DNA of 64,000 bases from Mesorhizobium sp. M2D.F.Ca.ET.226.01.1.1 (GCF_004022705.2 NZ_RZOY02000015.1:1-64000), one strand, 5' to 3'. Positions 32,292 to 44,572 are shown, numbered from the stretch's first letter. Program-made: numbers and translations. The notes: generated from the sequence alone by a model not told the origin.

Positions 32292-33371
32292 TCAAACGCT
32301 GAAGTCGCCCTCCGCGTCGGCGCCGAGCTGCGGCACCACGATCGCCTCGAGCGGCGCGTCGAGCGTCCACTTCAGGCTGCCGGGCGAGCGCTCCAGGGTG
32401 GAGGAACCGCTGAGCGACTGCGGCGCCACCCGCTGCAGCACCACCGTGCCAAAACCCTTGCGCTCGCCGGACTCCTTTCGCTCAGCCGTCTTCGGCGCGG
32501 TCTCGACGGCTGGCGCGCGGGATGTTTCGTACCAGAGCAGATGGAAGCGCCGGCGCGCATCCGGGCCGGTCTCGACCTTCCAGGTGATTTCGACATGGCC
32601 GCCCTCGACCGCTAGCGCGCCATATTTGGACGAGTTGGTGCCGAGCTCATGGAAGGCCATGCCGAGATTCTGCACCGCGTTCGACTGCAGCGTCAGCAGC
32701 GGCCCGGAAAGCGAGATGCGCTCCTCATGGCCGAAGGGTTTCAGATGCTCCTGGACGAGGTCGAACAAGCTGGCGCCGGCCCATTCCGAGGTGACGAGAA
32801 GGTCGTGCGAGCGCGACAGCGCCATGATGCGCGCGCGGATCATGTGCTCGAACTCGGCGGGATCGGTCGAACGCTTGCTGGTCTCCCTGACCATCGAAAG
32901 GATCACAGCGAACTGGTTCTTCACGCGGTGGTTGACCTCGCGCATCAGGAGCCGGATGCGGCGCTCGCTTTCCTTGGCGGCGCTGATGTCGCGAGCGATT
33001 TGCGAGGCGCCGACGATCCCGCCGGCGCTGTTCTTGATCGGCGAGATGGTCAGCGAAACGGAAATCAGCGATCCGTCCTTGCGCCTTCGGGTGGTCTCGA
33101 AGCTGGGGATGCGCTCGCCCCTGCGGATGCGGGCGATGATGTCGGTTTCCTCGTGGTGCATATGTTCGGGGATGAGCATCAGGATCGACTGGCCGATGGC
33201 TTCCTCGGCGCTGTAGCCGAACACGCGCTCGGCTGCCTGGTTCCAGTCGGTGATGATGCTGTTCAGGTCCTTGCCGATGATGGCGTCATAGGAGGACTCA
33301 ACGATCGCCGCGAGGCGCGCGTCAACGCTTGCGTCCTGTCGTATAGTGCCCCCGGCGCCAGACATGCGCAT
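32292..33371 (-). CDS. PAS-HWE/HisKA_2 sensor histidine kinase
   Basis: This 359-residue cytosolic kinase has one PAS domain (IVESSYDAIIGKDLNSIITD to about residue 135) and a HisKA_2-type domain with the phosphoacceptor His in LLMREVNHRVKNQFAVILSM, N-box HELGTNSSKYGAL. The WxExGGP motif typical of HWE kinases is replaced by WYETSRAP. Kinases of this group feed the PhyR general-stress pathway and single-domain response regulators in alphaproteobacteria. No membrane segment is present. Confidence 0.85.
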   Translation of the reverse strand: MRMSGAGGTIRQDASVDARLAAIVESSYDAIIGKDLNSIITDWNQAAERVFGYSAEEAIGQSILMLIPEHMHHEETDIIARIRRGERIPSFETTRRRKDGSLISVSLTISPIKNSAGGIVGASQIARDISAAKESERRIRLLMREVNHRVKNQFAVILSMVRETSKRSTDPAEFEHMIRARIMALSRSHDLLVTSEWAGASLFDLVQEHLKPFGHEERISLSGPLLTLQSNAVQNLGMAFHELGTNSSKYGALAVEGGHVEITWKVETGPDARRRFHLLWYETSRAPAVETAPKTAERKESGERKGFGTVVLQRVAPQSLSGSSTLERSPGSLKWTLDAPLEAIVVPQLGADAEGDFSV

Positions 33372-33424
33372 TAGCTAGGGCCGGCCGAAGACTGGGCAAT
33401 GTGTCGGACGCGGGATTGCATCTC

Positions 33425-33664
33425 TCACGGCTTGGCGCTGCTGGAGCCATTCTTGTCGTCCGGCGAGATCACGCCGAAATCCTGCGACCGCACACCCGAC
33501 CCGGCCGTCAGGAACCCGTCCGAAGCGAGACCCCGACGCAGCAGTTCGCGCACCGCGGCCGACCGGCTCGGCATGCGTTTTTCGAAGCGCCAGTTCTCCA
33601 GCGCCGCCAACTCGTCTTCGGTCAACATGATCTGCAGCCTCTGCGGCCGCTCCAATTCAGCCAT
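33425..33664 (-). CDS. Ribbon-helix-helix protein
   Basis: From ATG 33664, after GAGGCAGGC, the protein has 79 residues with an RHH core (RLQIMLTEDELAALENWRFE, SRSAAVRELLRRGL) as in CopG-type regulators or antitoxins. No toxin gene is adjacent, so an autonomous regulator is more likely. Confidence 0.7.
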   Translation of the reverse strand: MAELERPQRLQIMLTEDELAALENWRFEKRMPSRSAAVRELLRRGLASDGFLTAGSGVRSQDFGVISPDDKNGSSSAKP

Positions 33665-33934
33665 GCCTGCCTCCTTGACAGACGAAATGCTACAAATGAG
33701 TAAGTGGCTCAGTTTGAGTAAAAGTAGGGTTTGCACATAAAACGTCAAGAACGGTCAAAACGTGAAAAGCGGGGCACGCTAACGATCCCCATCATGTTAC
33801 AAAACCACATTTGATACCTTATACTAACCGGTTGATTTATTTACGAGTTTTAACATTTTTGTATTGCCATCGGTGTGGCATGGGCGCATGGTTGCGTCCA
33901 GAGGGACAACCGTCCGCGAAAGGAAGGTTTTCCA

Positions 33935-34267
33935 ATGTTACGAGAATTTTCCAACCGGCTGCGCTATGATGCCCACTGCAAGGTCCAGTGCGCCCTGCGG
34001 ACCAACGGCATCGTCAATATCATCGGGCTGTCGGAACAAATCAGGCTCAATAACCTGGCGGAGAACGTCGCCCGCGAGGACATTGAAAACCTGGTGCTGG
34101 ACATCTCACAGCTCTACGGGGCGCCGATCGAGTTCGACGATCAGACCCTGACGGCGCTCGACCTGCCCGAGGTCCTAGGCCCCGACAACCGCAACGACCT
34201 CGAAAAGGCGCTGCGGGAGCGCTCGCTGCCTGACGCGCCGGTCGATCTGCTGCAGCTGGACGAATAG
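33935..34267 (+). CDS. Hypothetical cytosolic protein
   Basis: A 110-residue acidic protein from ATG 33935 after GGAAGG (MLREFSNRLRYDAHCKVQCA). It contains NIIGLSEQIRLNNLAENVAR and a very acidic end. Upstream about 270 bp is AT-rich and probably regulatory. I cannot assign a family. Confidence 0.6.
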   Translation: MLREFSNRLRYDAHCKVQCALRTNGIVNIIGLSEQIRLNNLAENVAREDIENLVLDISQLYGAPIEFDDQTLTALDLPEVLGPDNRNDLEKALRERSLPDAPVDLLQLDE

Positions 34268-34351
34268 CCGGCCGGGCGGCCGCGCATTCCTTCGGCCGCG
34301 ATTGCGGCGGAACCGTCGATCAGTCGGTTGGTCTTCTGAAACGGAAGCACC

Positions 34352-34516
34352 ATGTCGCGCGACGAGGACCGCAACCCGACCCTGGATGACTATGTGAAGC
34401 GGCTCGTTGACGAAACGGGTATCAGCGAACGGCAGGCGCTCGAACTTATCCGTCTGATCGGGTTGGACTGGAGTTCCTTTGTGCGCGAGCCGAAGTTGCT
34501 CGTATCGAAGCGCTGA
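34352..34516 (+). CDS. 54-residue DUF3606-like small protein
   Basis: This short gene encodes MSRDEDRNPTLDDYVKRLVD and then ETGISERQALELIRLIGLDW and SSFVREPKLL. It matches 48236-48403 in GI-(S/T)-E-x-QA-x-EL-I-x-x-IG-x-DW-(S/T)-S-x-VRE. The helix-turn-helix-like core resembles DUF3606 but ends differently. An AAACGGAAG precedes the ATG. Confidence 0.65.
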   Translation: MSRDEDRNPTLDDYVKRLVDETGISERQALELIRLIGLDWSSFVREPKLLVSKR

Positions 34517-34519
34517 CGC

Positions 34520-34933
34520 TCAGTGCCCCGCGCCGATATGATTTATTATCGTCAGACCCGTTTCGTATTTTTGCGGCGCCGCGCCGACCTGATACGCCTG
34601 CCAGAGATTGTCGCGCAGATCGGCTATCTTCACCGGCAGCGCAAGCTCGTTCGAGGCGGCGCGGCAGATGAAGCCTTCCTCGCTTTCGTCCATGCGCCTG
34701 GTCAACGCATCGACGGCCGCCACCACCGACAGGCTGAAGCCGGCATTTTGCAGCCGCTCGAGGCTCCAGCCCTCGCCCTTCTCGACGACGTCATGCAGGT
34801 AGGCGACGGTTTTTTGGTCCAGCGTCTCAACCGCATCGGCAACGCGCCTCAGATGTTCGATGTAGGGTCTGCCGGTCTTGTCCTTCTGGCCACGATGGGC
34901 CTGCTCAGCGATCTGCGCTGCCTGATGTAGCAT
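34520..34933 (-). CDS. Small HD protein, alarmone-hydrolase-like (SAH)
   Basis: From ATG 34933 the 137-residue protein matches the HD domain of RelA/SpoT enzymes without a synthetase part (AEQAHRGQKDKTGRPYIEHL, AYLHDVV, ALPVKIADLRDNLW). Such small alarmone hydrolases degrade (p)ppGpp or NADPH. The usual HDxxED is HDVVEK here (residues 47-52), so one catalytic acid is changed. It has an EcfG-type promoter and a structured leader. Activity is uncertain. Confidence 0.75.
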   Translation of the reverse strand: MLHQAAQIAEQAHRGQKDKTGRPYIEHLRRVADAVETLDQKTVAYLHDVVEKGEGWSLERLQNAGFSLSVVAAVDALTRRMDESEEGFICRAASNELALPVKIADLRDNLWQAYQVGAAPQKYETGLTIINHIGAGH

Positions 34934-34960
34934 GATCCTTCCGATCTTTTCTCTGGTAGA

Positions 34961-34992
34961 GCCCGCCCTGGCGAGGGACAGCCAAGGCGGGC
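34961..34992 (-). promoter_or_regulatory. Hairpin in the SAH leader
   Basis: GCCCGCC / GGCGGGC with an 18-base loop between the promoter at 35070-35095 and ATG 34933. It could be an attenuator or the end of a short leader RNA; its flanks resemble those of the candidate RNA at 26855-26998. Confidence 0.45.
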
Positions 34993-35069
34993 TTGCCCGG
35001 GTCTGAACCCGGTCCGGATGGCGCGCCATTCGCGGGGGGGAGCGGGGCTGCACGCCATCCTGCTTTCAA

Positions 35070-35095
35070 GAACATCGGCACTGGGCGAATGTTCC
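35070..35095 (-). promoter_or_regulatory. EcfG-type promoter for the SAH gene
   Basis: GGAAC-N17-GTTC on the minus strand, about 137 bp before ATG 34933. Confidence 0.6.
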
Positions 35096-35212
35096 GTCGC
35101 TCGCGGATTTTTGAGGGCGCGAAGGCCCAAAGGCCTCCCGCTGCGTCAGACGTCAGCCCGCTTGAATATGACGCCGGCTTTCGGCAAGCGTCATTTGCGT
35201 CAACATAGGTGA

Positions 35213-35416
35213 ATGATGAAGCGTAAGGACAAGGCGGCGCCTTTCGTCCCGACCGAAATCCATGTCGCGACGGTCGATGATGGAAAGAGTGCGCTCGGCA
35301 TCCTCTCGATCGAGACGACCGAAGGCATTCTGGAAATCGCGCTGGACGGCCACGCCGCCGACGCCATCGTGGACGCTATCGGCGCCATCCGTTCCAAGCT
35401 GGACCAAGACCGCTAA
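35213..35416 (+). CDS. Hypothetical protein
   Basis: A 67-residue protein (MMKRKDKAAPFVPTEIHVAT) with a beta-strand part (SALGILSIETTEGILEIAL) and a helical end. It is followed by a good hairpin. Small, soluble, and not recognised. Confidence 0.55.
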   Translation: MMKRKDKAAPFVPTEIHVATVDDGKSALGILSIETTEGILEIALDGHAADAIVDAIGAIRSKLDQDR

Positions 35417-35422
35417 AAAGAA

Positions 35423-35442
35423 GCCCGGACCAGGAGCCGGGC
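35423..35442 (+). terminator. Hairpin terminator GCCCGG / CCGGGC
   Basis: Six-base-pair arms with an 8-base loop, 7 bp after the stop of 35213-35416. Confidence 0.5.
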
Positions 35443-35584
35443 AGAGAGGTCTTGGGACCATGCTGACCGGAGGGGCATTGGTTCAGCATTTCCTAATTTG
35501 CCGGGTCATTGTGACGGCCGGATGAAACCCTCCTGGCGCCTATCCTTCGCCCCCCGCCGAGCGCAGGAGAAACGCTTTTCGGCA

Positions 35585-35609
35585 GGAACCTCGCGACCGC
35601 GCTGCCGTT
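35585..35609 (+). promoter_or_regulatory. EcfG-type promoter for csbD (consensus)
   Basis: GGAAC-N16-CGTT, a full consensus match, 30 bp before ATG 35639, with ACAGGAGG between. Confidence 0.8.
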
Positions 35610-35638
35610 AGCCTCTGTGTCCAACAGGAGGTCCGGCA

Positions 35639-35842
35639 ATGGATTGGAACCGCGTCGAAGGCAATTGGAAGCAGGTGAAGGGCAAGGTCAAGGAAAAGTG
35701 GGGCAAGCTCACCGACGACGACCTTGACCGGATCGCGGGCAAGCGCGACCAGCTGGAAGGCAAGATCCAGGAGCGCTACGGCCTCGAAAAGGACCGCGTG
35801 CGCCGCGACATCGACGACTGGTACAACATGCAGCGTTGGTAG
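35639..35842 (+). CDS. CsbD-family stress protein
   Basis: This 67-residue protein (MDWNRVEGNWKQVKGKVKEK) is a typical CsbD member, with WGKLTDDDLDRIAGKRDQLE and a YGLEKDRVRRDIDDW end. CsbD proteins are small, abundant and general-stress-induced; biochemical role unknown. The consensus EcfG promoter just upstream is the strongest in the window. Confidence 0.9.
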   Translation: MDWNRVEGNWKQVKGKVKEKWGKLTDDDLDRIAGKRDQLEGKIQERYGLEKDRVRRDIDDWYNMQRW

Positions 35843-36281
35843 CGGTCGTCTCCCGCAACGAAGGGCGTTGCCTCCTTGGCCGCGCCCTTTTTTTCGAGGC
35901 GTTCAGGGCTGGTCGAGACGGTCGCGCGCCGTAGGCCAGCGTCGCCGAAAGCACCCTGCCCCCTGTGGCGCCGGATTGCGCGTCCAGCCACTGATAGCCA
36001 GGGAACGGACTGGAGTCGGCGAAACCGGTGGAAAAGACATAAAAACCTATATGAATGCAGGGATGCTAAATTAGTTTCCGCTGTTAGCCGACTCACCCCC
36101 TACCGAGTCGGTTAGGCCCGGCGGTTCATCCCAACGCAACCCCAACGCGGAACTGTCGGGCCGCTCTAAGGGCAAGCGTCGCGGATTCCAGCGACTGGAT
36201 AAAAAGCAGCAACGCTCATTTACCCGATCTAAATTAGCGGTCCCACATAGTTGCGTAATCAGCAGTGGGGCTTGTTAAAAA
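35843..36281. other. Intergenic region without a supported gene
   Basis: About 440 bp. Frames lack coding character. It contains an AT-richer stretch (36215-36290) that may hold the promoter of the Flp pilin gene. No EcfG match is seen. Confidence 0.45.
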
Positions 36282-36458
36282 ATGCAACTAATAGTGAGTT
36301 TTCTGCGTGACGATTCCGGAGCAACGGCCATCGAATATGGTTTGATTGCAGCGCTTATCGCCTTGGGAATCATGGTTGGAGCGACCTCGCTGGGCGGCGC
36401 GCTAAATGCCCAGTTTGTGTCGATTGCCACCACTCTTAACGGCGCCATCGCACCGTAA
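36282..36458 (+). CDS. Flp/Fap pilin component
   Basis: This 58-residue protein shows the Flp pilin pattern: a short basic leader, then DDSGATAIEYGLIAALIALG and a C-terminal IATTLNGAIAP. Flp pilins are processed by a dedicated prepilin peptidase and build Tad pili. No Tad assembly gene (cpaA-F, tadB-C) is nearby, so it is an orphan copy that could serve a pilus system encoded elsewhere. Confidence 0.85.
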   Translation: MQLIVSFLRDDSGATAIEYGLIAALIALGIMVGATSLGGALNAQFVSIATTLNGAIAP

Positions 36459-36466
36459 GTCCAAGC

Positions 36467-36748
36467 TTACAGACAGGGCGTCCATCCTCTCCGCTGCTCT
36501 GGCGTCATTGCGTAGTTTGTGAACTGGAGGTTTCGGTCATCACGACCGGCGCCGCGGCATTCGCTGCAGTAGATCACCTTGACCAGGTCCCAGTGCATGC
36601 AGCCGTATCCAGGCCCGAGGCGCTTGACCAGCTCCGCTACGTCGAGCAGCGCCGTTCGCTTGCATGTGAGGCAATAGACCGACAGGCCACTGCCAGCCAC
36701 CAGCTTTTTGCCGAGGGTGTCTTCGGTGAATGGATATTCTTTGCCCAT
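36467..36748 (-). CDS. Zinc-ribbon hypothetical protein, copy 2
   Basis: The 93-residue protein (MGKEYPFTEDTLGKKLVAGS) is a paralogue of 31511-31792 with the same CxxC pairs (YCLTCKRT, YCSECRGAG). It converges with the Flp pilin gene. Function unknown. Confidence 0.7.
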   Translation of the reverse strand: MGKEYPFTEDTLGKKLVAGSGLSVYCLTCKRTALLDVAELVKRLGPGYGCMHWDLVKVIYCSECRGAGRDDRNLQFTNYAMTPEQRRGWTPCL

Positions 36749-37307
36749 TGGCGAACTCCAGAGAGGTCGCCCCATCCGGATGGCTATCCATGGGTAGACT
36801 GTTGCCTTGCCAAGAAGCGTCTGGAGAAACCCACAGCGACATACAGGCTAAGCCAGCTTGGCGCCGGCTTGCGCGATTGTCGGTCGCGAGGGTGAAGGTT
36901 GCCCGCAGACACCACCGGGAATCCCATCCAAGAATAGGTCAACGCTGGAACAACCGAGCCTGAAACGATCTAGGCCCGTTGCTTCGAGGGCGTACAAGCA
37001 ACGGGCCCAGCTGGCTGTTCCCCAACGCAATACAGCCCACGTGCTTGAACTCTGCTCCCAAGCGCTGCTGTGCGCCTTAACAACGGTTAATCAGCCCTGG
37101 CGACTGAAGTCCTATTGGCAGGGGGTATTCGGTCGGGGCTCGCGCTTTGAGCCGTGATTTGCATCACCTGTTTGCCGGTCACGTCACGGACGGCACAGCC
37201 AACATCCTGGCTCTTTGCGCTCGCGACCAATTTGCGGACGATTTTGAAGGCCCGATTCTTGGCCTAATCCACCTGGGTAGACCGTGCCTTTTGCGTTGCG
37301 GTCGACA
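36749..37307. other. Intergenic region with a strong hairpin
   Basis: About 560 bp with no convincing gene. A hairpin at 36973-37007 (GGCCCGTTGC / GCAACGGGCC, 15-base loop) could end an unseen transcript or be part of a small RNA. No EcfG-type motif with proper spacing precedes it. Confidence 0.45.
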
Positions 37308-37678
37308 TCACCGCAAACGGAACTTCGCCACGGCTTCGGTCAGTTCGCCGGTGTCGACGGGCTTCGTCAGTCTTGGCGTGTTCTGGAATTCGTCGGGAAA
37401 GACCGTTTTGCTGTCATAGCCAGTCAGGAACAGGAACGGGATCCCGCGCGAGGCCAGGAGCTCGGCAATCGGAAAGCTGCGTTCGCCTTGCAGGTTGACG
37501 TCGAGCACCGCGCCGTCCAGGGCGATACCGTCCATCGTCTTCAACGCCTGTTCCACGGAGGCCGCGGGGCCGATCACGGCACACCCGGATGCGGCAAGCT
37601 GATCGGAGAGGTCCATGGCGATCAGGAACGTGTCCTCGACGACAAGAACCTGGAGACCCGTTAGAGGAGCTTTCTCAT

Positions 37679-37682
<4 letters not shown>
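37308..37682 (-). CDS. Single-domain response regulator (FAT GUY type)
   Basis: From ATG 37682, overlapping the kinase stop by 4 bases, this 124-residue receiver domain has LQVLVVEDTFLIAMDLSDQL, the phospho-acceptor Asp in GAVLDVNLQG, FLTGYDS and RLTKPVD. The FxTGYD motif marks the FAT GUY family, which takes phosphoryl groups from HWE/HisKA_2 kinases and tunes the general stress response in alphaproteobacteria. No output domain. Its partner is the kinase encoded just upstream. Confidence 0.85.
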
Positions 37683-41284
<3,602 letters not shown>

Positions 41285-42405
41285 CGTCTGTTGCCTGTAC
41301 CCGCCTGTGTTCGAGGATGCGTTCGATCACCTGCGCATCCTCCTCGTATTCGCTCGCCCGTCTGGCCAAGCGCGTGGCGAGCGTGGAGCGACCCCGCGTC
41401 CTTTCCCGCTCGGCCATGCGCCGTGTGAATTCCGCGCGCTGCTGATGCGAGCGCAGCAGGCTCCACAGGATTTCGTCGGCCTCGAGCGCCTGCGCCTCCA
41501 TCATCGCATCGGCCGTGAAGGCGTGTCCGGTATGACACCGATAGCGCACCATGTCACCGTCTTCGATCTCCCAAAGCGGCCCATGGCATTCCGGGCATGT
41601 AAACACCGACAATTCACCGAGTCGATCTTCTTTTTTCATGGTCGAATGCTCCTGCGCGGCGATCGCCGCTTCCAGCCTGACGGCGGGCGGAGCCGGCAAG
41701 GTTTCGCCCGCCGGCTCCACGGCAAGCTTCGCCAGCAAACCACCCAGTTCCGCCGCTGGCAGGCAGTGGTCAACCGCGACATGATCCAGCGCGCTTTCCA
41801 CCATGGCCGGCACCAGCGTATCTTTTGGGTGCTGGACCACGGCGATGCCGCCGACGGCCTTGATCGCCCTGAGGCCGGCTGTGCCGTCAGACAGCGACCC
41901 CGACAAGAGCACGCCGACGACGCGAGCGCCGTAGCTCAGCGCCGCCGAGCGGAACAGCGGGTCAATGGCCGGCCGGGCTAGATTCTCGCGCGGACCGCGC
42001 CGCCGCAGCATGTGGCCATCATGCAGCAGGAGGTGGAAGTCGGGCGGCGCCACATAGACCCGGCCGGTTTCAAAAGTTGCCCCGTTCCTAGCAACCATGG
42101 CCTTCAGGGGTCCCGCGCGATCCAGGATGTTGGCCAGATAGCTTACCTCCCCGACATGCAACACAATGAACACGGCGGCCGGCAGGCCCTGTGGCAGGTC
42201 GCCGACGATCCGCCGCAACGGCTCGACACCGCCGGCGGATGCTCCGATGGCGATAAGGCAATGCCCGCCCGGCACGTGTCTGGCGGACGCGCCAACGCCG
42301 GTGCCTGCCTCGCGACGACTATCGGAGACGGTTTGTGAAGTCAGGCTGTCGGTCTTCCGAGGCAATTTTGACGCCCAGCTTGGATTGAAGGCAATTCATG
42401 GCTTT

Positions 42406-42431
42406 AACGGGGGTCGCTCGCTGAACGTTCC
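42406..42431 (-). promoter_or_regulatory. EcfG-type promoter for the CheB/HWE operon
   Basis: GGAAC-N17-CGTT on the minus strand, about 40 bp before the presumed TTG start. Confidence 0.65.
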
Positions 42432-42515
42432 ATCAACGGCCTGGCGACCATCTATTTGACAGGCCGGGTGAAAACCAAAGCCTCGGTCGGGAGTGGGTCA
42501 GATTTGAATTTGGAT

Positions 42516-42541
42516 GGAACCGACCACGCCTTCGCCGGTTG
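42516..42541 (+). promoter_or_regulatory. EcfG-type promoter of a candidate small RNA
   Basis: GGAAC-N17-GTTG facing right into a gene-free stretch ending in a strong hairpin. Confidence 0.55.
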
Positions 42542-42547
42542 ATCCCG

Positions 42548-42626
42548 CAGGCGACCAGTTCCTCCCTCTAACCGCAGTCGCCGACCGACAAGCCCGTCGC
42601 CACATCCTCCCGGCGACGGGCTTTCC
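42548..42626 (+). ncRNA. Candidate stress-induced small RNA (about 80 nt)
   Basis: Between an EcfG-type promoter and a perfect 11-bp hairpin (42590-42623, AAGCCCGTCGC / GCGACGGGCTT, 12-base loop, ending CTTT) there is no credible reading frame. The arrangement of promoter, about 40 nt and terminator fits a small RNA. The start is estimated from the promoter, the end from the hairpin. Confidence 0.5.
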
Positions 42627-42756
42627 GTCGGACCTCAGTCTGACGGAATTGATTCGTGCCTGAACATTTTTGGGTGTATTTTCCTCAAGCCGTTCGGTAG
42701 AGGCACGCGGACGCTTGGAAGCTATTCATGCTTTTCGTCCGTCCAGGGAGGCAGGC

Positions 42757-42948
42757 ATGCTGGAATACGGTGTGGCGGACCCCGTCCAACTGGCCATTCT
42801 CACAAAAGCGCTGAACGACTATTGCGCAAAACATCGCGTTATTTGCGAACAAGAGCGCGAGCGGATCGCGATCAAGATATTGAGCCTTTTCGGGCGAGGT
42901 GTCGACGATCCTGACCGATTGGCCACAGCGCTTGAGCGAGCAGCCTAG
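42757..42948 (+). CDS. Hypothetical protein, paralogue of 30189-30404
   Basis: A 63-residue protein from ATG 42757 after GGGAGGCAGG (MLEYGVADPVQLAILTKALN). Core DYCAKHRVICEQERERIAIK and ILSLFGRGVDDPDRLATAL match 30189-30404. Small helical, function unknown. Confidence 0.6.
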   Translation: MLEYGVADPVQLAILTKALNDYCAKHRVICEQERERIAIKILSLFGRGVDDPDRLATALERAA

Positions 42949-43045
42949 ACGGCCTGCGATCCCTGTTTTGAATCCCGTGTGACCGGCTACTTGCGCCAGC
43001 CGCGCTAGAGGATCCGTCCGGAATTGCGACAAACAAAGAGATAGG

Positions 43046-43078
43046 GCGGTTCACTGTTTCCGTGAAATAGTGATCCGC
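43046..43078. terminator. Hairpin between convergent genes
   Basis: Arms GCGGTTCACT / AGTGATCCGC with one mismatch and a 13-base loop between 42757-42948 and the convergent 43103-43303. Confidence 0.5.
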
Positions 43079-43102
43079 TCAAGAGCGCGTCGCGATCTCT
43101 GG

Positions 43103-43303
43103 TCAGCGCGGACGCTTCGATCTGGCCTTGGCGGTTTTCTTCGGCAGCTCCTCGACGGGCGCGCGCGCCAGCCTCGCGGCGCGCAGCCGCGCCGTTTTGG
43201 CGATCCGGGCGGCCGTGTCGCTGTCGACGATGGCGCGCGCCGTTCTCGTGGTGGCCTCGTTCTTGGCATCGCCTTTCGGCTTGAACACGTTCATCTCAGC
43301 CAT
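43103..43303 (-). CDS. Small basic hypothetical protein
   Basis: A 66-residue protein (MAEMNVFKPKGDAKNEATTR) with an Ala/Arg-rich helix and basic end (KKTAKARSKRPR). Possibly nucleic-acid-binding from charge. Not recognised. Confidence 0.55.
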   Translation of the reverse strand: MAEMNVFKPKGDAKNEATTRTARAIVDSDTAARIAKTARLRAARLARAPVEELPKKTAKARSKRPR

Positions 43304-43427
43304 GTGCTACCTCGCTATCCAAAGTGAAAAGGCCGGCCAAATGAAAAAGGCCGGGCGAACCCGACCTCCCCTCAAAACCCCGGCGCCACTGCCAGTACAT
43401 CCGTGGTCAATGGCGCCGACGCATGGC

Positions 43428-43637
43428 TCAGGCCGCCTGCAGGTTCTCCGCCGCGCTCTTGCCGCTGCGGGAATCCTTGACGATGTCGAAACTCACCTTC
43501 TGGCCCTCGACCAGGGAACGCATGCCGGCGCGCTCGACCGCCGAGATATGGACGAACACGTCAGGCTGTCCATTGCCCTGCTCGATGAAACCGAAGCCCT
43601 TGGTCGCGTTGAAAAACTTTACCGTTCCAGCAGTCAT
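43428..43637 (-). CDS. Cold shock protein (CspA family)
   Basis: This 69-residue protein has the cold-shock-domain RNA-binding motifs KGFGFIE (RNP1) and VFVHIS (RNP2). It acts as a single-stranded RNA/DNA chaperone. AGGAAAAA precedes the ATG. Symbol withheld because rhizobia carry many paralogues. Confidence 0.93.
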   Translation of the reverse strand: MTAGTVKFFNATKGFGFIEQGNGQPDVFVHISAVERAGMRSLVEGQKVSFDIVKDSRSGKSAAENLQAA

Positions 43638-43876
43638 TCGATTTTTCCTTTCAAATCGACATAAATCTTTCCGCCCGGCCAGCTAGCCAGACGCCACAAT
43701 TTTCGAAATCGAGAGGAAAATCGCCAGAGCCCATGGCCCAAGAAACAACGTTCTTTCAACAAGATCGATTTGGTACATATAGCGCTCAATTTCATTCGCG
43801 GCAAGGCAAACCCACGTAATATTTGCGGACGGTTCATTCCGGCTTTGCGGCGAGCGCTGCATATCTGGCTCGCGGT

Positions 43877-43902
43877 GGAACCTTCCCGCGGCGGTGAAGT
43901 TC
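43877..43902 (+). promoter_or_regulatory. EcfG-type promoter for pyrophosphatase-like gene
   Basis: GGAAC-N17-GTTC, 36 bp before ATG 43938. Confidence 0.55.
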
Positions 43903-43937
43903 ATCTTGCGCAACAGGGCTTGGGGTTCCGATGCGCA

Positions 43938-44477
43938 ATGGCTGACTATCTGAGACTGCCGGCAACCTCCCGCAAGCTATTCCGTGTGGTCATTGAAACG
44001 CCCAGGGGATCGGCGGCGAAGCTCGCCTATGAGCCGGGGACCGGCGTGTTCGAATATTCCCGCCCTCTTCCGGTGGGAAACACCTATCCCTACGACTGGG
44101 GTTTCGTGCCCTCGACGCTGGGTGACGATGGCGATCCGCTTGACGGGCTCGTCATCCACCAGGCCGCCGCCGCTCCGGGCGTCGTCATAAAATGCGACCT
44201 GCTGGGCGCGCTCAGGGTAACACAGCGCGATCCCGACGGCTCCAAGGTCCGCAACGACAGGTACATCTTCTGCCCTCACAAGGAAGACGCGCCGGATGAA
44301 CCCGTGGTGTCCACTGATGTGCCCGAGGATCTTCGCCGGGAAATCGAGCAGTTCTTCCTTTCCTCGGCGCTGGGCACCGGCAAGAAAATCAAGCTGAAAG
44401 GCTGGCAGAACGCCGCCGAAGCCAAGGCCTCCCTGACCAAGGGAATGAAGTCCTTCAAGCGAAAACGCGCCCGCTGA
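43938..44477 (+). CDS. Inorganic pyrophosphatase family protein
   Basis: The 179-residue protein has the family signature DDGDPLDGLV (metal-binding Asp at about residues 64, 66 and 69) and YPYDWGFVPST. Soluble pyrophosphatases hydrolyse PPi to phosphate. It is more diverged than the housekeeping Ppa (basic tail SFKRKRAR), so it is likely a second, stress-induced copy. The ribosome site before ATG 43938 is weak. Confidence 0.8.
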   Translation: MADYLRLPATSRKLFRVVIETPRGSAAKLAYEPGTGVFEYSRPLPVGNTYPYDWGFVPSTLGDDGDPLDGLVIHQAAAAPGVVIKCDLLGALRVTQRDPDGSKVRNDRYIFCPHKEDAPDEPVVSTDVPEDLRREIEQFFLSSALGTGKKIKLKGWQNAAEAKASLTKGMKSFKRKRAR

Positions 44478-44526
44478 AAGGGCGCCGATGCCTGTCTCTT
44501 GATCCTTTCGACCCATCGAATTGAAA

Positions 44527-44549
44527 ACGGCGGCCGGGACAGCCGCCGT
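44527..44549. terminator. Hairpin between convergent genes
   Basis: ACGGCGGC / GCCGCCGT with a 7-base loop, then TTGTCTTTC on the plus strand; it can end both convergent messages. Confidence 0.65.
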
Positions 44550-44572
44550 TGTCTTTCTCCGTTCGGCCGGCG

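Noticed and set aside
43683..43913. 76-codon minus-strand frame upstream of the cold shock gene
   Set aside because: It overlaps the pyrophosphatase promoter, has no ribosome site, and only a short hydrophobic end (WALAIFLSISKIVASG).
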